Source: Phycicoccus sp. (GTDB taxonomy: Bacteria > Actinomycetota > Actinomycetes > Actinomycetales > Dermatophilaceae). Taken from it: a DNA stretch of 64,000 nucleotides. The first letter of the stretch is position 1. The number at the start of each line of letters is the position of its first letter. A model generated the notes under the pieces. It did no database searches. It was not told the DNA's origin and saw only the letters and a list, made by a program, of their open reading frames with translations. Location of the stretch: positions 26,795-90,794 of the forward strand of contig JABBOX010000026.1 of assembly GCA_012927555.1 (NCBI GenBank). Reading direction: 5' to 3'. This document shows positions 1-9,920 of the stretch, one piece after another. A program made the translations under genes and the position numbers.

Positions 1-1087
1 AGGACTCGAGCTCTGCCAGGTCGTGCTCGGTCTCTCCCGGGAACCCGACGATGACGTTGGACCGTATGCCGGCCAGCGGAGCGCGGGTGCGGACCTGGTC
101 GATCAGCTCGAGGAAGGCCTCGCGGGAACCGAACCGGCGCATCGTGCGCAGCAGCGACTCGGAGGCGTGCTGGAAGGAGATGTCGAAATACGGCACGACA
201 CCGGGCGTCGAGGCCATGACATCGAGCAGGTCCATCCGGATCTCGGCCGGCTGCAGGTAGGACACCCGCACACGCTCGATGCCGTCGACGGCGACGAGCT
301 GGGGCAGCATCCGCTCCAGGAGGCGCAGATCCCCGAGGTCCTTGCCGTAGGACGTGGAGTTCTCGCTGACCAGGAAGATCTCCTTGACACCGTGCTCGCC
401 GAGCCACTGCGCCTCGGCCAGGACGTCCGCCGGCTGCCTCGAGACGAACGCCCCGCGGAACATGGGGATCGCGCAGAAGGCGCAGCGCCGGTCACAGCCA
501 CTGGCAATCTTCAGCGGAGCCCATGGACGGCCGTCGAGACGGGCGCGCATGACGCGGGGGCCGCTGGCCGGGCCGGGACGGTCGATCGTGTCGCCGTGAC
601 CGGGCAGGGCCACGCCGGCGGAAGAGGCTTGTCGAGATACCGGTGAGAGTGGCAGCAGGCGGCGGCGGTCGGACGGCACATGGGATGCGGGCCTGTTGCC
701 GGCCAGGATCGAGGTGAGGTGGCTCGACATGTCCTCGTAGGAGTCGAAGCCGAGCACGGCGTCGGCCTCGGGAAGCTCGGCGGCCAGCTGTTCGCCATAC
801 CGCTCGGCCAGACAACCGACCGCGACGACCTTCTGCGTGCGTCCCGAACCCTTGAGGTCGGAGGCCTCGAGCAGGGCGTCGATGGAGTCCTTCTTGGCCT
901 GCGCGACGAAACCACAGGTGTTGATCACGGCGACATCGGCCTTGGCCGCGTCATCGACCAGCAGCCAGCCCTCGGCGGCCAGCCGGCCGGCGAGCTCCTC
1001 GGAGTCGACCTCGTTGCGGGCGCAGCCCAAGGTGACCAACGCGACGCTCCTTTGACTGCTGGCATCCGGGAGGCTCGTAGAGGTCAC
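1..1087 (-). CDS. rimO: Ribosomal protein S12 methylthiotransferase RimO (partial, runs off left edge)
   Basis: Minus-strand translation from GTG at 1087: [41 protein letters not shown]...[20 protein letters not shown]...[23 protein letters not shown]; radical-SAM CxxxCxxC and N-terminal UPF0004 cysteines. Open to the window edge, so absent from the ORF track. Confidence 0.9.
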   Translation of the reverse strand, partial: MTSTSLPDASSQRSVALVTLGCARNEVDSEELAGRLAAEGWLLVDDAAKADVAVINTCGFVAQAKKDSIDALLEASDLKGSGRTQKVVAVGCLAERYGEQLAAELPEADAVLGFDSYEDMSSHLTSILAGNRPASHVPSDRRRLLPLSPVSRQASSAGVALPGHGDTIDRPGPASGPRVMRARLDGRPWAPLKIASGCDRRCAFCAIPMFRGAFVSRQPADVLAEAQWLGEHGVKEIFLVSENSTSYGKDLGDLRLLERMLPQLVAVDGIERVRVSYLQPAEIRMDLLDVMASTPGVVPYFDISFQHASESLLRTMRRFGSREAFLELIDQVRTRAPLAGIRSNVIVGFPGETEHDLAELES

Positions 1088-1151
1088 CTCTTCAGGGTAC
1101 CGGGGCCAATCAGCGAGGAGCACCAGAGCACGTCGCCGGGGCCGGCCTGCC

Positions 1152-2159
1152 CTACCGGCGAACCGCCCGAGGGTTGGCCGCCTGCCTGCTCGCTCCGTCT
1201 GACCCGGACACGAGGCCAACCAGGCGCAAGGCCGTCAGCTCGTCCAGGACCAGGTCGGTGACGACCCCTGAGCGCAGGGCAGCAAGCAGCGGGACCGCTT
1301 TGTTGTCCCCCGCCACGACACAGACCCGGCGCGGGATGCGGTGCAGCTCGTCCGGCGTCGGACCGGTCGCACGCTCATTCACGACAACGTCCTGGTAGCT
1401 GCCGTCGGCTCGGAGGAACACCGTGCACACGTCGCCGACCACTCCCTCCGTCTGCAGCATCCGGACGTCATCGTCGTCCAGATACCCGGCTGCGTACACG
1501 TGGCTCGGGATCGCGCCGGCAATCGCACCGACAGAGAAGAGGGCGATATCGGCAAGTCCTTGCACTTCAAGAACGCGGCGCACGGAACGCTCTCGCCACA
1601 TCGCAGCCTTGGTCTCCGGGAAGTCGAAGAAAGCGGGCACCGGGAAGTAGTGCATCGAGGCGTCAAAAGCCGAGCCGAAGGTGGAGATGAGACTGCTCGA
1701 GTAGTCGACCCCGCTGGTCCGGTTGTTCGCGGCGCCGTTCAGCTGGACCACGGCGCTGCCCCGGGTTGGTTTGTGCGCGAGATGGCGGCTGACCGCCTCC
1801 AGCGTGGTGCCCCACGCGATCCCCATGACCATTCCGGAGTCAAACCACGACCCGAGCAGCTTCGCCGACGCGATCGCAACCTGCTCCAGCCGGCCGATGT
1901 CGTTCGCCGTGTCGGGCACCGGCACGACGAAGGTCTCAACACCGAATGTCTCGCTGATGCTGTGCCCCAGCCCAGGTGCCCGGGTGATGGCCGCGCGCAG
2001 CGTGATCTCCACCAGGCCCGTATCGCGGGCACGCTTGAGGAGGCGGGAAACGGTCGACCGGGAGGTTCGCAGATGCCGGGCGATGGCCTCCATCGTCATG
2101 TCCTGGAGGTAGTACATGGTCGCCGCCCGAACGACGTCCTGCTCGCCGTGGGTCAGCAT
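1152..2159 (-). CDS. SorC/DeoR-type sugar-binding transcriptional regulator, probable regulator of the adjacent glycerol genes
   Basis: [55 protein letters not shown] followed by a sugar-binding domain. ATG at 2159 preceded by AAAGGCGGGG; the ORF track start (2198) is further upstream. Confidence 0.85.
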   Translation of the reverse strand: MLTHGEQDVVRAATMYYLQDMTMEAIARHLRTSRSTVSRLLKRARDTGLVEITLRAAITRAPGLGHSISETFGVETFVVPVPDTANDIGRLEQVAIASAKLLGSWFDSGMVMGIAWGTTLEAVSRHLAHKPTRGSAVVQLNGAANNRTSGVDYSSSLISTFGSAFDASMHYFPVPAFFDFPETKAAMWRERSVRRVLEVQGLADIALFSVGAIAGAIPSHVYAAGYLDDDDVRMLQTEGVVGDVCTVFLRADGSYQDVVVNERATGPTPDELHRIPRRVCVVAGDNKAVPLLAALRSGVVTDLVLDELTALRLVGLVSGSDGASRQAANPRAVRR

Positions 2160-2170
2160 GACCCCGCCTT

Positions 2171-2184
2171 TGCACATATGTGCA
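2171..2184. promoter_or_regulatory. 14-bp perfect palindrome TGCACATATGTGCA, candidate operator of the SorC-type regulator
   Basis: Sequence cctttgcacatatgtgcatcg, 12 bp upstream of the regulator ATG and inside the divergent intergenic region with glpD. Confidence 0.6.
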
Positions 2185-2312
2185 TCGAGTATGCGCATTC
2201 GTTCGTCACATGGTCAGTCTATGAGTGTTGCTCGGTCGACACCTCGACACAGGGTCGGGGCCGCCGGATGACGCGTGGCCCGCGGAGCGGCCACGGGGCA
2301 AGGAGGAGAACG

Positions 2313-4061
2313 GTGAAGACGACTGCACTCACGGCACAGAGCCGGACGGCGGCTCTCGACACGCTCGAGGCGAGCACCACCACGGGCCAAGAGCTCGACA
2401 TCCTGGTCATCGGTGGTGGTGTCACCGGCGCGGGGGTCGCCCTCGACGCCGTGACCCGAGGCCTCAAGGTCGGCATCGTCGAGGCCCAGGACTGGGCCAG
2501 CGGCACATCGAGCCGCTCCAGCAAGCTGGTCCACGGCGGCCTGCGATACCTGCAGATGCTCGACTTCCACCTGGTCCGTGAGGCGCTGACCGAGCGAGAC
2601 CTGCTGCTCACGGAGCTCGCACCCCATCTGGTGCGGCCCGTCTCGTTCCTCTACCCGCTCGAGCACCGCCTGTGGGAGCGGGCCTTCGTCGGGTCTGGCA
2701 TCGCGCTCTACGACCTTCTGGCGAGCATCAACGGCCGGCGCCGCGCGCTGCCGCTGCACAGCCACGTGACCCGCAGTGGCCTGAAGAAGCTCTTCCCCGA
2801 CCTGAAGCACGAGGCCGCGATCGGTGCCGTGCGCTACTGGGACGCCACTGTTGACGATGCCCGTCTTGTGACGACACTCGTCCGCACCGCTGCGGAGTAC
2901 GGCGCCGCTGCGGCGTCGCGCACCCAGGTCGTCGGGATGTGCACCAACGAGGGTGGCGCCGTGACCGGCGCCACCGTGGAGGATCTGGAGACCGGCCGGC
3001 GTTTCGACGTGCGCGCCCGCCAGGTCATCACCGCCACAGGGGTCTGGACCGAAGAGACCGAGACCCTCGCCGGGACCGACGGCGGGCTGCGCGTGCTCGC
3101 CTCCAAGGGCGTCCACATCGTCATACCGCGGGACAAGATCGCCGGCGACACCGGCCTGATCCTGCAGACCGAGAAGAGCGTGCTCTTCGTCATCCCGTGG
3201 TCTCGCTACTGGGTGATCGGAACCACCGACACCCCGTGGGAGATGCAGCTGCAGCACCCGGTGGCAACCGCCGCCGACATCGACTACCTCATCGAGCACG
3301 CGAACGAGGTGCTGGCCCGGCCGATCTCCCGCAAGGACATCATCGGCACCTGGGCCGGACTGCGCCCGCTGCTCCAGCCCGGGACCAAGGCGGGCACGTC
3401 GTCGGCCAAGGTCTCCCGCGAGCACACCGTCGCCGCCCCCACGCCGGGCCTCACCGTCATCGCCGGAGGCAAGCTCACGACCTACCGCGTCATGGCCAAG
3501 GATGCGGTCGACTTCGCCCTGGGCGATCGCGCCGAGTCACTGCCGTGTATCACGAACACCATCCCTCTCGCGGGGGCCGAGGGCCTCGAGGCGCTCCAGC
3601 GTCAGGCTCCGACCGTCGCACGCCGATACGGCTGGACCCAGGCCAGGCTGGACCACCTCCTGCACCGGTACGGCTCGCTCCTGCGCGAGCTGACCGAAGC
3701 GGTCGACGCCGAGCCGGGCCTCGGCGAGCCACTGACCGGCGCACCGGCCTACCTGCGTGCCGAGGTGGCCTACGCGGTCACCCACGAGGGCGCGCTGCAC
3801 CTCGACGACGTCCTCATGTACCGCACCCGGCTCAACTACGAGCAGGCCGACCGCGGCCTGGGCGCGATCGACGAGATCGCGGAAATCATGGCTCCGCTGC
3901 TGGGCTGGGACGGCGAGACCCGGGCCCGGGAGATCACCGCCTACCGCGAGCGCGCCGGAGCCGAGGCCGCCGCCGAGCACGAGCCGGACGACGAGTCCGC
4001 CGAGCTGGTGCGCCTGAAAGCCGTGGAGCTCGCCCCCGTCCACCGGCTTCCCGCCGCCTGA
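2313..4061 (+). CDS. glpD: Aerobic glycerol-3-phosphate dehydrogenase
   Basis: GTG at 2313 with SD aaggagga; LDILVIGGGVTGAGVALDAVTRGLKVGIVEAQDWASGTSSRSSKLVHGGLRYL FAD-binding motif. ORF track extends it artificially upstream to 1341. Confidence 0.95.
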   Translation: MKTTALTAQSRTAALDTLEASTTTGQELDILVIGGGVTGAGVALDAVTRGLKVGIVEAQDWASGTSSRSSKLVHGGLRYLQMLDFHLVREALTERDLLLTELAPHLVRPVSFLYPLEHRLWERAFVGSGIALYDLLASINGRRRALPLHSHVTRSGLKKLFPDLKHEAAIGAVRYWDATVDDARLVTTLVRTAAEYGAAAASRTQVVGMCTNEGGAVTGATVEDLETGRRFDVRARQVITATGVWTEETETLAGTDGGLRVLASKGVHIVIPRDKIAGDTGLILQTEKSVLFVIPWSRYWVIGTTDTPWEMQLQHPVATAADIDYLIEHANEVLARPISRKDIIGTWAGLRPLLQPGTKAGTSSAKVSREHTVAAPTPGLTVIAGGKLTTYRVMAKDAVDFALGDRAESLPCITNTIPLAGAEGLEALQRQAPTVARRYGWTQARLDHLLHRYGSLLRELTEAVDAEPGLGEPLTGAPAYLRAEVAYAVTHEGALHLDDVLMYRTRLNYEQADRGLGAIDEIAEIMAPLLGWDGETRAREITAYRERAGAEAAAEHEPDDESAELVRLKAVELAPVHRLPAA

Positions 4062-4181
4062 CACGTACGTCCGTGCGAGCCGCCACCGACAGCCTCACCG
4101 TGGCGGCCTGACGGAGTAGCAGGTCCCGGGCGCCATCGCCCGGGGCAACATGACAACGACGTCACAGAAACGAGGCAAGTC

Positions 4182-4913
4182 GTGACTTCCATTGCGGATG
4201 CATTCGTGTCCGAGATTCTCGGCACAGCTATCCTGATCGTGCTTGGTGCTGGCGTGGTAGCGACCGTGCTCCTGCCAAAAAGCAAAGGGTTCAACGGCGG
4301 CTGGCTGCTCATCAACTTCGGTTGGGGCTTCGCCGTATTTGCAGGTGTCTACGTCGCCTACAAGTCCGGTGGCCACCTCAACCCGGCGGTCACCCTCGGG
4401 CTCCTGGCAGCGGGGATCGACTTTGCCAAGGGCATAGACCCCACCTTCTCCAACATGCTGGTGTACTGGGCCGGACAGCTGATCGGCGCGTTCCTCGGCG
4501 CCGTGGTCGCGTTCCTGGCCTTCAAGAAGCACTTCGACGAGGAGGCGGACCCCGCGGAAAAGCTGGCGATATTCTCCACAGGGCCGGCCATCCGCTCATA
4601 CGGCTGGAACTTCGTCACTGAGTTCATCGGCACCTTCGTGCTCGTGTTCTGGGTCGTCGTGAGTGGCAAGACGCCGACTCAGCTGGGCCCGCTGGCTGTG
4701 GCGCTGCTCGTCGTCGGAATCGGCGCCAGCCTCGGTGGCCCCACCGGGTATGCGATCAACCCCGCGCGTGACCTCGGCCCCCGCATCGCCCACCTCCTCC
4801 TGCCGATCAAGGGCAAGGGTTCCAGCGACTGGGCCTACAGCTGGGTCCCGGTTCTCGGGCCGCTCGCCGGTGGTCTGATCGCCGGCCTGACCGGCAGCTG
4901 GTACGTCGGCTGA
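4182..4913 (+). CDS. glpF: MIP/aquaglyceroporin family glycerol uptake facilitator
   Basis: Two NPA motifs (GGHLNPAVTLG, YAINPARDLGPR), membrane protein between glpD and glpK. Confidence 0.93.
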   Translation: MTSIADAFVSEILGTAILIVLGAGVVATVLLPKSKGFNGGWLLINFGWGFAVFAGVYVAYKSGGHLNPAVTLGLLAAGIDFAKGIDPTFSNMLVYWAGQLIGAFLGAVVAFLAFKKHFDEEADPAEKLAIFSTGPAIRSYGWNFVTEFIGTFVLVFWVVVSGKTPTQLGPLAVALLVVGIGASLGGPTGYAINPARDLGPRIAHLLLPIKGKGSSDWAYSWVPVLGPLAGGLIAGLTGSWYVG

Positions 4914-4970
4914 GCCGCCGCAGTCCCCCGAACTTCAGCGCTTCACGATCACATGAAGGAATGACCAACC

Positions 4971-6488
4971 ATGGCTGAATACGTACTCGCAATCGACCAG
5001 GGCACCACGAGCTCACGGGCAATCATCTTCAACCACGCCGGCGCCATCGTCGAGACCGGACAGCTCGAGCACGAGCAGATCTTCCCGCGAGCGGGCTGGG
5101 TCGAGCACGACGCCGACGAGATCTGGACGAACACCCGCGAGGTCACCGGGATCGTGCTCGCCCGGGCGAACCTCACGTTCACCGACATCGCCGCGGTCGG
5201 CATCACCAACCAGCGCGAGACCACAGTGGTGTGGGACAAGAACACCGGCGTGCCCGTCTACAACGCAATCGTCTGGCAGGACACCCGCACCGCGAAGATC
5301 GCCGAAGAGCTGGGTGCGCTGGGCGGAGGCGCAGACCGCTACAAGGACCGCGTCGGGCTCCCTCTGGCCACCTACTTCTCCGGCCCGAAGATCAAGTGGA
5401 TCCTCGACAACGTCGAGGGCGCGCGCGAAAAAGCCGAGAATGGCGACCTGCTGTTCGGCAACACCGACTCCTGGACTGTCTGGAACATGACCGGCGGAGT
5501 CGACGGCGGAGTCCACGTCACGGACCCGACGAATGCCTCGCGCACCATGCTCATGAACCTCGACACGCTCACCTGGAACGAAGAGATCGCCGCGGAGATG
5601 ACGATCCCGATGTCGATGCTCCCCGAGATCCACTCTTCGTCCGAGATCTATGGCAAGGGCCGCATCGGCGGTTTCGTGCCCGGCGTCCCGATCGCCGGCA
5701 TCCTCGGAGACCAGCAGGCCGCGACCTTCGGCCAGGCGTGCTTCGAGATCGGCAACGCCAAGAACACCTACGGCACCGGCTGCTTCATGCTCCTGAACAC
5801 CGGCACCACGCCGGTACCGTCCAAGAACGGGCTGCTCACCACGGTGGCGTACAAGATCGGCGACCAGCCGACCGTCTACGCGCTCGAGGGCGCGATCGCC
5901 GTCTCCGGTTCCCTGGTCCAGTGGCTGCGTGACAACCTCGGGATGATCGACTCCGCTCCCGAGATCGAGAAGCTCGCTGCCACGGTCGACGACAACGGCG
6001 GCGCCTACTTCGTGCCGGCGTTCTCCGGCCTGTTCGCCCCGCACTGGCGCGCGGACGCCCGTGGCGCCCTCGTGGGCCTGACCCGCTACGTCAACAAGGG
6101 CCACATCGCCCGGGCCGTGCTCGAGGCCACGGCGTTCCAGACCCGCGAGGTTCTGGACGCCATGAACGCCGACTCCGGCGTGAACCTCACTGAGCTCAAG
6201 GTCGACGGCGGCATGGTCGGCAACGAGACCCTCATGCAGTTTCAGGCCGACATCCTCGGCGTGCCGGTGATCCGCCCGAAGGTTGCCGAGACGACCGCGC
6301 TCGGCGCCGCCTACGCCGCGGGCATCGCCGTCGGCTTCTGGTCCGGCGAGAAGGATGTCATCGAGAACTGGGTCGAGGACAAGCGCTGGGAGCCTTCCAT
6401 GGACGCCGACGAGCGCAACCGCCAGTACCGCCTGTGGAAGAAGGCCGTCACCAAGACCCTCGACTGGGTCGACGACGACGTACGGTAG
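4971..6488 (+). CDS. glpK: Glycerol kinase
   Basis: [24 protein letters not shown]...; FGGY kinase signatures ([28 protein letters not shown]). Confidence 0.97.
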   Translation: MAEYVLAIDQGTTSSRAIIFNHAGAIVETGQLEHEQIFPRAGWVEHDADEIWTNTREVTGIVLARANLTFTDIAAVGITNQRETTVVWDKNTGVPVYNAIVWQDTRTAKIAEELGALGGGADRYKDRVGLPLATYFSGPKIKWILDNVEGAREKAENGDLLFGNTDSWTVWNMTGGVDGGVHVTDPTNASRTMLMNLDTLTWNEEIAAEMTIPMSMLPEIHSSSEIYGKGRIGGFVPGVPIAGILGDQQAATFGQACFEIGNAKNTYGTGCFMLLNTGTTPVPSKNGLLTTVAYKIGDQPTVYALEGAIAVSGSLVQWLRDNLGMIDSAPEIEKLAATVDDNGGAYFVPAFSGLFAPHWRADARGALVGLTRYVNKGHIARAVLEATAFQTREVLDAMNADSGVNLTELKVDGGMVGNETLMQFQADILGVPVIRPKVAETTALGAAYAAGIAVGFWSGEKDVIENWVEDKRWEPSMDADERNRQYRLWKKAVTKTLDWVDDDVR

Positions 6489-6550
6489 CCAGCCTGACCG
6501 GTCTCGGGGCGTGCAACGCCCGCGCTGACTGATGATGACGCTGACCACGA

Positions 6551-6581
6551 CGGCGCCCGTCCCCTCCCGGGGCGGGCGCCG
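6551..6581 (+). terminator. Strong GC hairpin downstream of glpK
   Basis: CGGCGCCCG t CCCC tccc GGGG c GGGCGCCG stem-loop 63 bp after the glpK stop. Confidence 0.6.
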
Positions 6582-6603
6582 GTGTCGGCGGGCCGATCTG
6601 GGC

Positions 6604-6906
6604 TCAGGCCCAGCTCTCGCGCGATGTCGTCTGGTTGAGTCCGTCGGCCCTCATCCGCTCGGCCAGGGTCGCGAACCCGGTGTCCCTGTTGGTCAGACCC
6701 GCGACCGACGCCGGCTGGTGGAGCCCGGCCGCGCGGATCTTCTCACCGTCTGTCGCGGGCCGCGCATACTCCGCGGCGACCATCGTGGGGTTGGTGGTCG
6801 CATCCGCCCTGGTCGGCGCGGCCCTGCTCGAGGACCTGCGGCGCGGCATCGACGCCACTTTGCGGATGAAGGCTCCGAGATTCCTGAAACCTGCAATCTT
6901 CACCAT
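6604..6906 (-). CDS. Hypothetical protein
   Basis: ORF MVKIAGFRNLGAFIRKVASMPRRRSSS...FATLAERMRADGLNQTTSRESWA, only reasonable ORF in an otherwise empty gap; weak SD. Confidence 0.3.
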   Translation of the reverse strand: MVKIAGFRNLGAFIRKVASMPRRRSSSRAAPTRADATTNPTMVAAEYARPATDGEKIRAAGLHQPASVAGLTNRDTGFATLAERMRADGLNQTTSRESWA

Positions 6907-7115
6907 GGCGAGCCCCTGTCGATGACATCCAGCAACGACACCCACCGTTGGCATCCATGGGTGCTGACGTCACCGTATGCAGGTGAAAAGTGACGTGTCC
7001 ATAGCAAGAAAGCACTGACTTTCCATCCGGCGCAAGGGACCGGCAGGTGATCTCGCGGAGCAGCTCGGGCTCACCTCGGTAGGTCCCGATGGCCGCAATA
7101 CGGTTGACTGGCCGG

Positions 7116-8342
7116 ATGCCCGACCACGCACCAGAAACCACCACCCCAGAGACGACCAACCCAGCCACTGTCGCCCGTGTCACAGAGCTGCTGCGCAGGC
7201 ATCCGCTGATCGACGGACACAACGATCTGCCGTTGGAGCTGCGCCTGCAGTCGGGCTATGACTTCGACCGGCTGGACGTCTCGCAACCCCTGACCACCAC
7301 ACAGACCGACCTGCCCCGACTGCGGTCCGGCTGCGTCGGCGCCCAGTTCTGGTCAGTGTGGGTGCCGTCGACCCTCGCCGACGGCGCTGCGGTGATCCAG
7401 ACCCTGGAACAGGTCGACGCCGTGCACAAGATGGTCGGGCGGTATTCCGACCAGCTGGGTTTCGCCCGCACCGCGGACGAGCTGGAGGCCGTCTTCGCCT
7501 CCGGGCGCATCGCCTCGCTGATCGGCGCCGAGGGCGGGCACTCGATCGGCTGTTCCCTGGCCGTGCTGCGCATGCTCTACGTGCTCGGCGTCCGCTACAT
7601 GACGCTGACCCACAACGACAACGTCCCGTGGGCCGACTCGGCCACCGACGAACCTGTGACCGGCGGGCTCTCTGCCTTTGGCGTCGAGGTGGTCCGCGAG
7701 ATGAACCGCATCGGTATGCTCGTCGACCTGTCGCACGTCTCGACAGACACCATGCGCGACGCCCTGCGGGTCAGCGAGGTGCCGGTGATGTTCTCGCACT
7801 CGTCCGCGCGCGCCGTCTGCGACACGACCCGCAACGTCCCCGACGACGTGCTCGAGACGCTGCGCGGCAACGACGGAGTCTGCATGGTGACGTTCGTGCC
7901 CGAGTTCGTCTCCCCCGCCACTGCCCAGTGGCGCAAGGGGGCAGCGGCAGCAGCGCTCGAGGACGGGGTGAAGAGCAACGACCACATCGCGTTCGACACG
8001 TTCGCCGCGACATACCGCCAGCACCACGCCAAGCCCACCGCCACGATCGACCAGGTCGTCGCTCACATCGAGCACGTGCGCGACGTCGCCGGCGTCAACC
8101 ATGTCGGCATCGGCGGCGACTACGACGGCACCGAGGATCTGCCAGTCGGCCTCGAGGACGTCAGTGGCTATCCCCGGTTGTTCGCCGCGCTGGCCGAACG
8201 TGGCTGGTCCGACATCGACCTGGTCAAGCTGGCGGGCGGCAACCTGCTGCGCGTCATGCGGGCTGTCGAGGCGGGTGCTCGCGAGCTACAGGAAACGCGC
8301 GGACCCAGCCTGGCGACCTACGAGCCGCTCGACCGGAGGTAG
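7116..8342 (+). CDS. Membrane dipeptidase, M19 family
   Basis: [15 protein letters not shown] (metal-binding HxD), [27 protein letters not shown] motifs typical of renal dipeptidase family. Start ambiguous (7089 or 7116). Confidence 0.9.
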   Translation: MPDHAPETTTPETTNPATVARVTELLRRHPLIDGHNDLPLELRLQSGYDFDRLDVSQPLTTTQTDLPRLRSGCVGAQFWSVWVPSTLADGAAVIQTLEQVDAVHKMVGRYSDQLGFARTADELEAVFASGRIASLIGAEGGHSIGCSLAVLRMLYVLGVRYMTLTHNDNVPWADSATDEPVTGGLSAFGVEVVREMNRIGMLVDLSHVSTDTMRDALRVSEVPVMFSHSSARAVCDTTRNVPDDVLETLRGNDGVCMVTFVPEFVSPATAQWRKGAAAAALEDGVKSNDHIAFDTFAATYRQHHAKPTATIDQVVAHIEHVRDVAGVNHVGIGGDYDGTEDLPVGLEDVSGYPRLFAALAERGWSDIDLVKLAGGNLLRVMRAVEAGARELQETRGPSLATYEPLDRR

Positions 8343-8385
8343 AACGCTCCACGGAACGAACACTCCATGGAACGTGAAGCCACTT

Positions 8386-8428
8386 GCACCGCCCCTTGTG
8401 GCCGCTCAATCGTGCACAGGGGCGGTGC
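8386..8428. terminator. Bidirectional hairpin between convergent genes
   Basis: GCACCGCCCCTtGTG ... CACAGGGGCGGTGC inverted repeat between the convergent ends at 8342 and 8437. Confidence 0.65.
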
Positions 8429-8436
8429 CAGTGGTG

Positions 8437-9237
8437 TCAGGGTTTGACGGGCGGAGTGCCGGGGACGACGTTGGACTTGCCGGCCGTATCGGGCTTTCCG
8501 GGGGTGACGCCGGACTTGCCGGCCGTGTCGGGCTTTCCTGCAGTGTCGGATTCGGTCCCATCCACACTTGGCTTGGCGACGGTGAGGCAGTAGGCGGCGA
8601 TCCCGTCTTGCGAGCCCGCCGCGGTGGCCAGGTTGCGGAATGCGATGGACTTCTCTGCGGCCTTGCCGCTGTCCTTGGCGTGCGTCCAGGCGGTGCACAG
8701 GCCGAACGCTGCGTGACCTTCGGCGGTGGCGTCGGGACCGACCGGGGTCGCCTTGGTGGTGTCTGCGGTCTTGATGTGGTCCGCAGACTTGCCGTGGCTG
8801 CCGGCGGCAGGGGCATTGAACGTGGTGTGGGCAAGGTTCTGTGCCGCGTCGGGAAGGACGCCGGCGGCCGCTGCGACCGCGATGCCGCCGAAGCCGACAG
8901 CTCCAGCCGCCAGGGCTGCGCCGAGCTTGGCGCCAATAAGTGTGCCGATCATCGCTGGTCTCCTACGTCGTTGGTGTGCGGGGTCAGACGTGGCGAACGT
9001 CTCGCGATACGCATCCAACGCCCGGGCCTGACCGGGCCTTTCGACCGGATCCGCCGGCGCTGACCGCAGGGCCGTGAGGAGCTCGTTGACTCCGTGCAGC
9101 TCTGCGTCCGCGTTCTCCGGCAGTGGTTGTCCGGACAGCAAGTCCTCCAGGTGTTCGTCCCCTTGGAAGGGACGCCCACCCGAGAGGGACCTCAGGAAGT
9201 TCGCCATATCACCCTCCGAAGCGTCCGGGCGGCTCAT
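8437..9237 (-). CDS. Single-pass membrane protein, candidate non-canonical anti-sigma factor
   Basis: ATGA overlap with the upstream ECF sigma gene; ~90 aa polar N-terminus, one TM-like segment (MIGTLIGAKLGAALAAGAVGFGGIAVAAAAGVLP), C-terminal repeats DTAGK(S/P). Confidence 0.55.
   Translation of the reverse strand: MSRPDASEGDMANFLRSLSGGRPFQGDEHLEDLLSGQPLPENADAELHGVNELLTALRSAPADPVERPGQARALDAYRETFATSDPAHQRRRRPAMIGTLIGAKLGAALAAGAVGFGGIAVAAAAGVLPDAAQNLAHTTFNAPAAGSHGKSADHIKTADTTKATPVGPDATAEGHAAFGLCTAWTHAKDSGKAAEKSIAFRNLATAAGSQDGIAAYCLTVAKPSVDGTESDTAGKPDTAGKSGVTPGKPDTAGKSNVVPGTPPVKP
8473..8550. repeat. 39-bp direct repeat, two copies, within the C-terminus of the sigma-partner gene
   Basis: ggacttgccggccgt(a/g)tcgggctttcc... 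begins at 8473 and again at 8512 (period 39). Confidence 0.75.
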
Positions 9238-9800
9238 AGCGTTACACCCTGCCTGGCCAGAATCTGCGCGAGGCGTCGCAGCCCCCGATGGGCGGCCACC
9301 CGAACCGCGCCCGGAGTGCGGCCGACCAGCCTCGCGACAGCCTCAACATCCAGACCGGCGATGACCCGTAGGGCGATGACCTCAGCCTGCAACGGCGACA
9401 GCTGGGCGACGAGCGCCAGCGCCGCCTGGGTGTCCATGCGTTCCAGCACCACCAGTGCCGGGTCGGGTGGGACCAGCCTCCCCGGGGCGGCCAGCTCGGC
9501 CACGTGGGACTCAAGGGCGGCCCGCCGCCGGGTGCGTCTGCGCCCCTCATCGATCCCCCGGCGTCTCGCGGTGGTGAACACCCAGGCGCGCCACGCCATC
9601 TCGTCGCCGCGGAAGCGGGCCAGCCCCTTCACCACGGTCACCCACGTCTCGGCGGCGATATCTTCTTCGTCCACCTCGCGTGCGACGACGCGCAGGTACT
9701 TCACCAGGGCGGGGTTGACGTCAAGCCACAGGGACGCGAATGCGGCCTCGTCGCCGCGCTGTGCACGGGCGAGGATGTTGGCGAACTCCTCGCCGATCAC
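9234..9800 (-). CDS. ECF-subfamily RNA polymerase sigma factor
   Basis: VIGEEFANILARAQRGDEAAFASLWLDVNPALVKYLRVV...EDIAAETWVTVVKGLARFRGDEMAWRAWVFTTARRRGID (region 2) and LSPLQAEVIALRVIAGLDVEAVARLVGRTPGAVRVAAHRGLRRL (region 4). Confidence 0.92.
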   Translation of the reverse strand: MIGEEFANILARAQRGDEAAFASLWLDVNPALVKYLRVVAREVDEEDIAAETWVTVVKGLARFRGDEMAWRAWVFTTARRRGIDEGRRRTRRRAALESHVAELAAPGRLVPPDPALVVLERMDTQAALALVAQLSPLQAEVIALRVIAGLDVEAVARLVGRTPGAVRVAAHRGLRRLAQILARQGVTL

Positions 9801-9920
9801 ACTTGAGAATATCAGTCAGGACCTGTTTGCCCAGGAGCCGAACAGCAGCGGGGTCGGCCTTTCGGCGGAATTGTTGGCCGTTCGACTGAGTCCGCTCGGA
9901 ACCTTTCGGAGTCGCTCCGC

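Noticed and set aside
4914-4970. Second SorC operator upstream of glpK
   Set aside because: No TGCACAT-like palindrome in the glpF-glpK gap.
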